A stretch of DNA of 64,000 nt, from NCBI RefSeq assembly GCF_009720745.1, contig NZ_WNKX01000010.1:123370-187369 (forward strand), read 5' to 3'. The position numbers were made by a program, and so were the translations under genes. The DNA is from Massilia eburnea (GTDB lineage Bacteria; Pseudomonadota; Gammaproteobacteria; Burkholderiales; Burkholderiaceae_D). Positions 57,611 to 64,000 of this stretch are shown here, piece after piece; the stretch's first letter is position 1, and each line of letters starts with the position of its first letter. A model generated the notes under the pieces. It had not been told where the DNA came from. It made no database searches and worked only from the letters and a program-made list of their open reading frames with translations.

Positions 57611-58402
57611 ATGGGCTGGAAAGACGCCATCGATTACCTGCGCAGCGGCGCCAAGCAGCGTGGCATCGGCAGTGACGCGCCACAGCAGGAAGACCGCGCC
57701 CTGCCGCTGGAGGCCAGGATCGGCAGCCTGGTGGAGCTGCAAATGTCTCCGCTGCTGCGCGCCAGCGCAAACGGTTCGCTGGTCGCCCTGCCGCAAGCGG
57801 AAGACAGCCGGATTCTCGCCATTTCCCAGTTCAAGCTGTCGATGGCGGGCCGCCTCTACCGCTATTACCTGGCCAAAGGCGATGAAGACGACCGCGAAAA
57901 ATTCCTCCAGCTGTACGTCGATGAACACGGCGACGTGAAGGAAATCCTGTACTGCACGCAGCTGGTGCGCTTCATCCCAACTACGGTGGAAGACCAGGAC
58001 GCCTTCACGGGCAGCGGCGGTAGCGGCCTGGGCGACCTGCAATTCAGCCTGTGGCGCAGCCAGCTGGAAGACAGCGGCGCCGACAACGAAGTGCTGGCAA
58101 CCGCGTTCGGCGAGCAGGAAGCGCTGGATTTCGAACGCGATGCCGGCGACCCGAACGCCGGTTTCGTCCCGCCCTTCACGGGTACCGAAACCCGCATCGA
58201 TGACGCCAGTGGGATGCAGGGCCTGAAGCAAGAGCTGTACTTCATGCCCTACGCCCGCCGGCTGGGCGACGGCAGCAAGGAATACCTGCTGGTCACGACT
58301 GAGATTGTGCAGAGCGTGAACGGCGACGCAAGAAAACGCGGGATACACGTCGATTTCGTCGTGGGCATTCCGGTGGAGCAGGAACGGCTGGTCATCCAAT
58401 AA
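57611..58402 (+). CDS. DUF2491 (YjfK-like) protein
   Basis: A 263-residue cytosolic protein. Recognised segments are LEARIGSLVELQMSPLLRA, GRLYRYYLAKGDEDDREKFLQLYVD and GFVPPFTGTETRIDD, as in DUF2491/YjfK. An AAGGA site precedes the ATG. E. coli yjfK sits beside yjfJ, a PspA/IM30-type gene, and the same pairing is seen here. Function unknown; a role in membrane maintenance is inferred from its partner. Confidence 0.85.
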   Translation: MGWKDAIDYLRSGAKQRGIGSDAPQQEDRALPLEARIGSLVELQMSPLLRASANGSLVALPQAEDSRILAISQFKLSMAGRLYRYYLAKGDEDDREKFLQLYVDEHGDVKEILYCTQLVRFIPTTVEDQDAFTGSGGSGLGDLQFSLWRSQLEDSGADNEVLATAFGEQEALDFERDAGDPNAGFVPPFTGTETRIDDASGMQGLKQELYFMPYARRLGDGSKEYLLVTTEIVQSVNGDARKRGIHVDFVVGIPVEQERLVIQ

Positions 58403-58447
58403 CGACCGCCGCATTGGTACATTGAACTTAACCCGAAAGGAAGCAAC

Positions 58448-59218
58448 ATGAGCAACTCGAATGGCTGGGCCCTGACTGCACGACTGATTTCCAAGCACTT
58501 TGGCGCCTTGGGCGACCGCGTCTCGGAAGCGATCGCCAGTTTTGACCCGGAAACGGCGACCGAGGCCGACCGCGACCGCCTGGCCGACACCCTGCGCAGC
58601 GCCGCGCAAAAGCTGGCCCAGGCCCGCGCCGCCTTCAACAAGGAGCGTGACGACGTGGTCCGCCTGCGCAAGCTGATCGAAACCGACGAAAAAGCCACCG
58701 GCACCCTGGCCGAACGCCTGGCCGCCGGCCAGATTTCGGAAGCGACGATCAACATGTTCTGCGACGAGCTGGAAGCCAACAAGAACCGCTTGCCGCAGGA
58801 GATCCAGGAAGAAGCCGACGCCCAGGCCTACATGGAAGAACTGCAGAAGATCGTCGACGCCCTGTCGCAGCAGCTGGCCGACTTCGACGCCGCCGCGAAA
58901 AAAGCGATGCAAGCCCTGGCCCAGGCCAAGGCCCAGCGCGACCTGCAGGAAGTGCGCGCCGATCGCCAAAGCCAGCTGGCCAACCTGTCCGGCATGCGCG
59001 GCAACACCAGCGCCCTGAACGCGCTGACCAAGCGTGCGCAGCAGATCAGCAACGAGGCGGAAGGCATGAAGATCGTCTCCGACATCGGCCAGCGCCCTTA
59101 CGACCAGGCAGCCGAAATCGAAGCGATCCGCAAATCGGTCACCAACCCGGCCAACGGCAACGAGTCGGCCCTGGAACGCCTGCAGCGTTTATCCAACAAG
59201 GCTCCAGCCACGGCCTGA
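58448..59218 (+). CDS. PspA/IM30-like coiled-coil protein (YjfJ-like)
   Basis: A 256-residue, almost wholly helical protein with long heptad stretches (LRSAAQKLAQARAAFNKERDD; LSQQLADFDAAAKKAMQALAQAKAQRD). It starts with SNGWALTARLISKHFGALGDRVSEA. This resembles YjfJ, a distant PspA/IM30 (ESCRT-III-like) relative; such proteins coat and remodel membranes. AGGAAG precedes the ATG. It ends the three-gene unit; two hairpins follow. Confidence 0.8.
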   Translation: MSNSNGWALTARLISKHFGALGDRVSEAIASFDPETATEADRDRLADTLRSAAQKLAQARAAFNKERDDVVRLRKLIETDEKATGTLAERLAAGQISEATINMFCDELEANKNRLPQEIQEEADAQAYMEELQKIVDALSQQLADFDAAAKKAMQALAQAKAQRDLQEVRADRQSQLANLSGMRGNTSALNALTKRAQQISNEAEGMKIVSDIGQRPYDQAAEIEAIRKSVTNPANGNESALERLQRLSNKAPATA

Positions 59219-59225
59219 CCTTGAA

Positions 59226-59247
59226 ATATGGCCCGACGGGGCCATAT
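59226..59247. repeat. perfect hairpin after the PspA-like gene
   Basis: ATATGGCCC and GGGCCATAT pair over 9 bases with a 4-base loop, just past the stop codon. No T tract follows, so it is not a clear terminator, but it could protect the 3' end. Confidence 0.5.
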
Positions 59248-59269
59248 AGGTATCGATGTAAAATGGAAC

Positions 59270-59303
59270 CCGGCGCGACTCGCACCGCGCCGGTTTTTTT
59301 TTT
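59270..59303 (+). terminator. intrinsic terminator before ybeD
   Basis: CCGGCGCG and CGCGCCGG form an 8-base stem with an 8-base loop, followed by ten T residues. It ends the upstream three-gene unit. The ybeD start lies 18 bases further on, so ybeD may start from a promoter inside this stretch or read through. Confidence 0.9.
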
Positions 59304-59320
59304 ACCCGATTGGAACAGCC

Positions 59321-59599
59321 ATGATGAAGACCATCCCCCCTGAAGAGTCCCTCATTGAGTATCCGAGCGACTTCCCGATCAAGGTGATGGGCGCTACCCA
59401 CGACGCATTTGCGCCCACTATCCTCGAAGTGGTGTGCAAACACGATCCATCTTTCCATGAAGGGAAAATGGAGACGCGTCCGTCCGGCAAAGGCAACTTC
59501 ACCGGCCTGACCTGTACCGTTCGCGCCACCAGCCGCGAGCAGCTCGATGCGCTGTACAGCGAGCTGTCTGGCCACCCGATGGTCAAGATGGTGCTTTAA
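59321..59599 (+). CDS. ybeD: YbeD/DUF493-family protein
   Basis: A 92-residue protein with the DUF493 pattern: LIEYPSDFPIKVMGATHDAF and GNFTGLTCTVRATSREQLDALYSEL. The family is usually next to lipB and lipA; here a LysR/GST pair lies between. Two ATG codons at 59321 and 59324 are possible starts. Its stop overlaps the LysR gene by 17 bases in the convergent direction. Precise function is unknown. Confidence 0.88.
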   Translation: MMKTIPPEESLIEYPSDFPIKVMGATHDAFAPTILEVVCKHDPSFHEGKMETRPSGKGNFTGLTCTVRATSREQLDALYSELSGHPMVKMVL

Positions 59600-60476
59600 G
59601 GAGCCGGCTGCGGGCGATCTCCGCCTTCAGCCACTCCCGGAACGCCCGCACCTGCGGTTTCTGCAGGGCGCCGGGCGGACTGACCAGGTAGTAATCATCC
59701 GGGCACGGCGCGGCAATATCGAAAAGCCGCACCAGCTGGCCCGAGGCAATTTCCTGCATCGCCACGATATGACGCACCAGCGCCACCCCGTCACCATCGA
59801 CGGCTGAGCGGATCAGCATCGACAAATCCTCGAACATCACGCCGCCGGAAGGCTCCGGCAAGTCAAGTCCCGCAGTCCGGAACCAGGGTTGCCATGGCTC
59901 GTTTGAACGCAGCAAAGTCGCCTTCGCCAAGTCCTGTGGGCAAGCGGGCAGTTGTCCATCGCGATAGCGAGGACTCACTACGGGATAGTAGATCTCGCCG
60001 ATCAGCCGCTCCACCTCGAGCCCCGGATACTTGCCGCGGCCGAAGCGGATGCCGACGTCGATCCCTTCCCGCACCAGGTCTTGCAACGCCCCGCTGGCCT
60101 GCAGGATCACCTCGACGTCCGGATGCTGTTCGATGAATTGGCCCAGCCGTGGCGCCAGCCAGCGCGCAGCAAACGAAGGAATGGCGGTGACGCTCAGCCG
60201 CTGGACACCTTCCGGCGGACGCAATTTGGCCGCGCCATCGGCCAGCTCCGCCAGGCAGCGCGCCACCGTCGCAGCGTAGTGCCGCGCTTCCGCAGTCGCC
60301 GTCACCTGCCGCCCATTGCGCACGAACAGTTGCACGCCCAATTCTTCCTCCAGTCCGCGCACCTGGTGGCTGATCGCCCCGTGTGTCAGGCATAGCTCCG
60401 CCGCCGCCCGCGAGAAGTTCTCGTGGCGTACCGCCGCCTCGAAGGCGCGCAGCGCGGACAAATTCGGCAAACGCAT
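59583..60476 (-). CDS. LysR-family (GcvA-like) transcriptional regulator
   Basis: From the ATG at 60476 the protein has 297 residues, normal for the family. The helix-turn-helix (LSALRAFEAAVRHENFSRAAAELCLTHGAISHQVRGLEEELG in outline) is of the GcvA type. Starting at an earlier ATG would add 47 residues that do not look like coding sequence. It is divergent from the GST gene and probably regulates it. Confidence 0.93.
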   Translation of the reverse strand: MRLPNLSALRAFEAAVRHENFSRAAAELCLTHGAISHQVRGLEEELGVQLFVRNGRQVTATAEARHYAATVARCLAELADGAAKLRPPEGVQRLSVTAIPSFAARWLAPRLGQFIEQHPDVEVILQASGALQDLVREGIDVGIRFGRGKYPGLEVERLIGEIYYPVVSPRYRDGQLPACPQDLAKATLLRSNEPWQPWFRTAGLDLPEPSGGVMFEDLSMLIRSAVDGDGVALVRHIVAMQEIASGQLVRLFDIAAPCPDDYYLVSPPGALQKPQVRAFREWLKAEIARSRLLKAPS

Positions 60477-60582
60477 ATCGTTGTGAGAAAAATTAGCTAG
60501 GCAATAGAAAATATATCGTTTTGGCAAGCATGAAGCAAGGCATACCATGTGAATAAACCTAACCAAAGCCGGAGCCCGCGCC

Positions 60583-61212
60583 ATGAGCCTCAAACTGTAT
60601 GTGGACAGCCAGTTCACCAGCCCCTATGCCATTTCCGCCTTCGTCGCCCTGCGCGAAAAAGGCCTCGATTTCGAGATGGAGACCGTGGACCTGGAGGCCG
60701 GCAAGAACAAGGAACTGTCCTATACCGGCAAGGCGTTGACCGGCCGCGTGCCCTGCCTGGTGCATAACGACTTCATGCTGACCGAGTCGAGCGCCATCAC
60801 CGAATACCTGGACGAGATGTTTCCCGCCCCGGAACACCGTGCCCTCTACCCGGTGCTGCCCCAGAAACGCGCGGTCGCCCGCCAGATCCAGGCTTGGGTG
60901 CGCAGCGACCTGGGCGTCTTGAGGGAAGAGCGCAGCACCTACACGGTGTTCTACCGCCGCGCCGAACAGCCGCTGTCCCCCGCCGCCCAGGCGGCGGCGG
61001 ATAAGCTGATCCACTTGGCCGAGCGCGTGATCGAAGGCCCGAACCTGTTCGGCCGCTGGTGCATCGCCGATACCGACCTGGCAGTCATGCTGAGCAGGCT
61101 GGTGATGAATGGCGACCCGGTGCCGCAAAAACTCAAGGATTACGTCGCGCACCAATGGCAGCGGGAGTCCCTGCAAGATTGGCTAAAGAACATTAACCTG
61201 ATGCCAGCTTAA
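60583..61212 (+). CDS. YfcF-like glutathione S-transferase
   Basis: A 209-residue GST. The N-terminal thioredoxin fold starts LKLYVDSQFTSPYAISAFVALREKG; the cis-proline GRVPCLVHND and TESSAITEYLDE segments match the glutathione site of the YfcF group. The C-terminal domain is helical. It is divergent from the LysR gene with about 106 bases between. Likely a detoxification enzyme; substrate unknown. Confidence 0.92.
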   Translation: MSLKLYVDSQFTSPYAISAFVALREKGLDFEMETVDLEAGKNKELSYTGKALTGRVPCLVHNDFMLTESSAITEYLDEMFPAPEHRALYPVLPQKRAVARQIQAWVRSDLGVLREERSTYTVFYRRAEQPLSPAAQAAADKLIHLAERVIEGPNLFGRWCIADTDLAVMLSRLVMNGDPVPQKLKDYVAHQWQRESLQDWLKNINLMPA

Positions 61213-61298
61213 GGAAATCGGCATAAAACTGCTCAGTCATTAAGCAGTGGCATGGCTGGAAAGGTATAATGGCGGGGCTTTTTCCGACCAGAAGTCAT

Positions 61299-61967
61299 AT
61301 GCCTATCCAGCCGGCGGTCATCCGCCATCTCGGCCAAGCCGAATACGAGCCAACTTTCGCAGCGATGCGCGCCTTCACCGACGCGCGCCAGGAAGATACG
61401 CCCGACGAACTGTGGATCGTCGAGCACCCGCCCGTCTATACGCTGGGCCTGGGCGCGAACCGCGGCCACCTGCTGGCCGGCGCGACCAGCATTCCCGTGG
61501 TGCAGACCGACCGCGGCGGCGAAGTGACTTTCCACGGTCCCGGCCAGGTCGTGATTTACCTGATGATGGACCTGCGCCGCAACAAGAAAGGCGGCAAGCT
61601 GTACGCCCGCCAGTTCGTCAACAAGATCGAAGAAGCGATCATCAATGTGCTGGCCGCGTATAATCTCGCCGGTGAGCGCATCGAAGGTGCGCCCGGTATC
61701 TATATCGCCAACGGCCCGAAAAAAGGCGCGAAGATCGCCGCCCTCGGCTTGAAGGTGCGCGGCAATGGCTGCACCTACCACGGCGTATCGCTGAACGTGG
61801 GCATGGACCTGGCCCCCTTCACCTGGATCAATCCCTGCGGTTACGCAGGCCTGGAAACCATCGACATGCGTTCGATGGGCGTGGATGTCCCGCTGGCCGA
61901 TGTCCAGCAGGCCCTGGCCAATGAGCTGGTCAATCAGCTCCACGTGGCCGAACCTGAATTAACTTGA
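61299..61967 (+). CDS. lipB: octanoyl-ACP:protein N-octanoyltransferase
   Basis: LipB transfers octanoate from acyl carrier protein to lipoyl domains, the first step in lipoate synthesis. The 222 residues include [21 protein letters not shown], with the H/G-rich substrate site, and [22 protein letters not shown], with the catalytic lysine and cysteine-containing segment. The start at 61299 ([12 protein letters not shown]) is preferred over 61269. lipA follows after 12 bases. Confidence 0.95.
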   Translation: MPIQPAVIRHLGQAEYEPTFAAMRAFTDARQEDTPDELWIVEHPPVYTLGLGANRGHLLAGATSIPVVQTDRGGEVTFHGPGQVVIYLMMDLRRNKKGGKLYARQFVNKIEEAIINVLAAYNLAGERIEGAPGIYIANGPKKGAKIAALGLKVRGNGCTYHGVSLNVGMDLAPFTWINPCGYAGLETIDMRSMGVDVPLADVQQALANELVNQLHVAEPELT

Positions 61968-61979
61968 AAGCAAGCAGCT

Positions 61980-62936
61980 ATGACTTACAACCCAAGCGAC
62001 AAGCAAAAAGGCGCCGACAAGACCTCCCGCATTCCGATCAAGATCATCCCGATCGAGCAGGCCGAACGCCTGAAGAAGCCGGAGTGGATCCGCGTGAAAG
62101 CGGCATCCCAGTCTTCCCGCTTCTACGAGATCAAGGACATCTTGCGCGAAAACAAGCTGGTGACCGTGTGCGAAGAAGCGAGCTGCCCGAACATCGGCGA
62201 ATGCTTCGGCAAGGGTACTGCTACCTTCATGATCATGGGTGACAAGTGCACCCGCCGCTGCCCGTTCTGCGACGTGGGCCACGGCCGTCCGGACCCGCTG
62301 GACACTCAAGAGCCGATCAACCTGGCCAACACCATTGCCAAGCTGCGCCTGTCCTACGTTGTGATCACCTCCGTGGACCGCGACGACCTGCGCGACGGCG
62401 GTGCCGGCCACTTTGTCGAGTGCATCACCAAGACCAAGGAACTGTCGCCGAAGACCCAGGTTGAAGTGCTGGTGCCCGACTTCCGCGGCCGCCTGGAAAA
62501 GGCGCTGGACATCTTTGCTGACGGCCTGCCGGATGTGATGAACCACAACCTCGAAACCGTGCCGCGCCTGTACAAGGAAGCCCGCCCAGGCGCCGACTAC
62601 CAGCACTCGCTGACGCTGCTGAAAGAGTTCAAGGAACGCTACCCGCACGTCAAGACCAAGTCCGGCCTGATGGTCGGCCTGGGCGAGACCGACGAAGAGA
62701 TCCTGGAAGTGATGCGCGACATGCGCGCGCACAATATCGACATGCTGACCATCGGCCAGTACCTGGCGCCGTCGAACAGCCACCTGCCGGTGCGCCGTTA
62801 CGTGCACCCTGATGTGTTCAAAATGTTCGAAGAAAAAGCCTACGAAATGGGCTTCGCCCACGCCGCCGTTGGCGCCATGGTGCGCTCCTCGTACCACGCC
62901 GACGTCCAGGCCCACAACGTCCTCGAGCAGGCGTAA
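61980..62936 (+). CDS. lipA: lipoyl synthase
   Basis: LipA is a radical-SAM enzyme that inserts two sulfur atoms into the octanoyl chain. The 318 residues contain the auxiliary-cluster cysteines in [13 protein letters not shown] and the SAM-cluster motif [11 protein letters not shown]. The C-terminal RSSYHAD segment holds the conserved serine. AAAGCAAG precedes the ATG. It follows lipB and probably shares its message. Confidence 0.98.
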   Translation: MTYNPSDKQKGADKTSRIPIKIIPIEQAERLKKPEWIRVKAASQSSRFYEIKDILRENKLVTVCEEASCPNIGECFGKGTATFMIMGDKCTRRCPFCDVGHGRPDPLDTQEPINLANTIAKLRLSYVVITSVDRDDLRDGGAGHFVECITKTKELSPKTQVEVLVPDFRGRLEKALDIFADGLPDVMNHNLETVPRLYKEARPGADYQHSLTLLKEFKERYPHVKTKSGLMVGLGETDEEILEVMRDMRAHNIDMLTIGQYLAPSNSHLPVRRYVHPDVFKMFEEKAYEMGFAHAAVGAMVRSSYHADVQAHNVLEQA

Positions 62937-62946
62937 TCGCTCATCT

Positions 62947-62982
62947 GAACGTGTTCAGCGGCACTCGACGCTGAACACGTTC
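62947..62982. repeat. perfect 14-base inverted repeat after lipA
   Basis: GAACGTGTTCAGCG at 62947-62960 and its exact complement at 62969-62982, loop of 8. No T tract follows. It could form an RNA hairpin at the lipA 3' end, and part of it belongs to a duplicated gene tail. Confidence 0.7.
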
Positions 62983-62997
62983 TGTACCGCCTTATCG
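62953..62997 (-). pseudogene. remnant tail of a gene related to the one at 63678-63950
   Basis: Read on the minus strand these 45 bases encode DKAVQNVFSVECR and a stop. They match 41 of 45 bases of the end of the gene at 63678 (DKAGQNVFSVECR). No body of the gene survives. The stop codon of the unknown gene 62992-63624 falls inside this remnant. Confidence 0.7.
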
Positions 62998-63624
62998 AGC
63001 CTGCGTGCTCAAAATATGTTCAAGCGTCTGGTCGAAAATCGGCAATTCCCAGCTGACATTACGCAATTGCAGTGGAATCCGGGCCTTGGCGCCAACCTGG
63101 GCAATGTCTTGTCTCCGACAAAGGCTGGCAGCTCCAATGATCGCCAGCGCCAAGCCTAGTGGATTGGGGTGCAGTTTCGGTCCCGATTCGGAACGCAGTA
63201 AACTTTCAACGAACGAGATATCTGCACAGCGCTCTATGAAGGGCAGCATTTGATTCTCGAGCACGTCCAGAATTTCAGTCGTTTTTTCAGTCAAATCTTC
63301 TTCTGTGCTGATGCTGTATTTCTTCTGCCTCCCGGCAAAGTAGTCCGCTAGCAAGAGTATGGCCGTTTGTCTCGAACGCGCATCAGGCGATATCGTTGTA
63401 TCAAATTTATTTGCGATTTCATCCAGCGAATCAAGCCGGACGGAAACCATGGGGGTAACGATTATTTTTGGCGCATAATCGACGATCCCGAAGCTTATGC
63501 AATGAAATCCACCTTCGAATTCACGGCTAAACGAATAGTCCCTCTTGTGGCTTTTGTAGCCCAAAGGCTTCACCTTTGCCGCGACAGCCTCGAAAATCGC
63601 GCTCCTGACCTCACTATTAAGCAT
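62992..63624 (-). CDS. unknown protein, DUF4304/immunity-like
   Basis: A protein of about 210 residues from the ATG at 63624 (MLNSEVRSAIFEAVAA); an upstream ATG at 63687 is possible but adds residues that look non-coding. It begins with a helical region and KPLGYKSHKRDYSFSREFEGG, loosely recalling DUF4304-type immunity proteins; this is a weak resemblance. Base composition is lower in GC than the neighbours. It lies between two copies of a gene tail. Confidence 0.6.
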   Translation of the reverse strand: MLNSEVRSAIFEAVAAKVKPLGYKSHKRDYSFSREFEGGFHCISFGIVDYAPKIIVTPMVSVRLDSLDEIANKFDTTISPDARSRQTAILLLADYFAGRQKKYSISTEEDLTEKTTEILDVLENQMLPFIERCADISFVESLLRSESGPKLHPNPLGLALAIIGAASLCRRQDIAQVGAKARIPLQLRNVSWELPIFDQTLEHILSTQAR

Positions 63625-63677
63625 CAATACACCTGGAACGTTATGCAGTCCAAGGATTATAAGATGCGGATTTGAGT

Positions 63678-63950
63678 TCAGCGGCATTCAACGCTGAACA
63701 CGTTCTGTCCAGCCTTATCGCCTTTCCTTCCCCTGATCGTGCATGCTGTAACGCCGTCATCAAGGTGCTTTGAAAGCACGATCTCATTCAGCATTCCGTA
63801 ACTGCATTGCAGCCATTTGCCGTCTGGGAATTGACCATGCAGATCGTAGGTGTCGATCCAGGCATTTGGTCCGTATATGGACTCCTCCTCGTTTGCAAAC
63901 ATTCCGTTCTTGAACACCAGGTGCGACTGCTCACGTATATCCGGTCTCTA
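63678..63950 (-). pseudogene. unknown gene, probably broken upstream
   Basis: An open frame reads RPDIREQSHLVFKNGMFANE, then WLQCSYGMLNEIVLSKHL, and ends DKAGQNVFSVECR. Before 63948 an in-frame TAG interrupts it. The only starts in frame are a GTG at 63917 and an ATG at 63902. The residues before the GTG look like normal protein, which suggests the true gene was longer and is interrupted. The WLQC...LSKHL pattern weakly recalls STY0301-type proteins. The rest of the gene may lie beyond the window. Confidence 0.45.
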
Positions 63951-64000
63951 ACTGCGTTGCCTCTCTTGAGGCACGGACCATAATGGGCTATTCGCGCGCT

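Noticed and set aside
62947..62990. intrinsic terminator after lipA
   Set aside because: The hairpin is perfect, but no T tract follows it, so it was listed only as an inverted repeat.

Overview
The window looks like a chromosomal segment of a betaproteobacterium of the Oxalobacteraceae (Massilia / Duganella / Janthinobacterium-like). This rests on the high GC content, the gene families (PutA, rsmD-coaD-ferredoxin, glmU/glmS with an Lrp regulator, a complete cbb3 oxidase cluster with aer and hemN, lipB-lipA, secreted chitinases) and the many one-component regulators. No database search was possible, so genus level is inference. No rRNA, tRNA, CRISPR array or integrated phage was seen.

Layout. 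1-603 is the end of an EAL phosphodiesterase. 827-5821 holds mtnN, an Lrp-type regulator and a 1209-residue PutA without its own DNA-binding domain. 5830-6747 is a REP-associated tyrosine transposase flanked by inverted REP-like palindromes. 6759-12514 carries a LysR regulator, a small membrane protein, a chalcone-isomerase-fold protein, ferredoxin, coaD, rsmD, a lipoprotein and glmU. 12477-15818 has an AcpH-like esterase, a gene-free stretch rich in DnaA-box-like motifs, a second Lrp regulator and glmS. 15819-18241 is an O-methyltransferase, a TetR regulator and the OhrR/Ohr peroxide-defence pair. 18324-20060 is a VWA lipoprotein.

20067-26914 is a chitin-degradation island on the minus strand: a GH19 and two GH18 chitinases, all predicted lipoproteins with CBM5/12 modules, plus a JmjC-type cupin protein. 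27169-35956 is a patchwork of small regulator-target units (PadR/FadH, MarR/EamA-nitroreductase, LysR/EamA), several with clear palindromic operators. 35958-39065 is a large hybrid histidine kinase, followed by a DUF2892-ECF sigma pair.

39920-51587 is a co-directional microaerobic respiration cluster on the minus strand: aer, hemN, a SafE-like membrane protein, ccoI, ccoS, ccoNOQP, ccoG and ccoH. FNR/ANR-type boxes lie ahead of aer and ccoN. Together these genes sense oxygen or redox state, make haem without oxygen, load copper and build the high-affinity oxidase.

51708-59303 holds YiaA, DUF808, LysE and DUF1653 proteins, a glutamine-rich FecR-like protein, a phage CII-like regulator and a three-gene unit (secreted or membrane protein, DUF2491, PspA-like coiled coil) related to part of the E. 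coli yjf locus. 59321-62936 is ybeD-lipB-lipA interrupted by a LysR/GST pair. The right end has low-GC genes of unknown function with a duplicated gene tail. The best candidates for something under-described are the PspA-like/DUF2491 unit, the cupin inside the chitinase island, the DnaA-box-rich stretch and the duplicated right-end locus.
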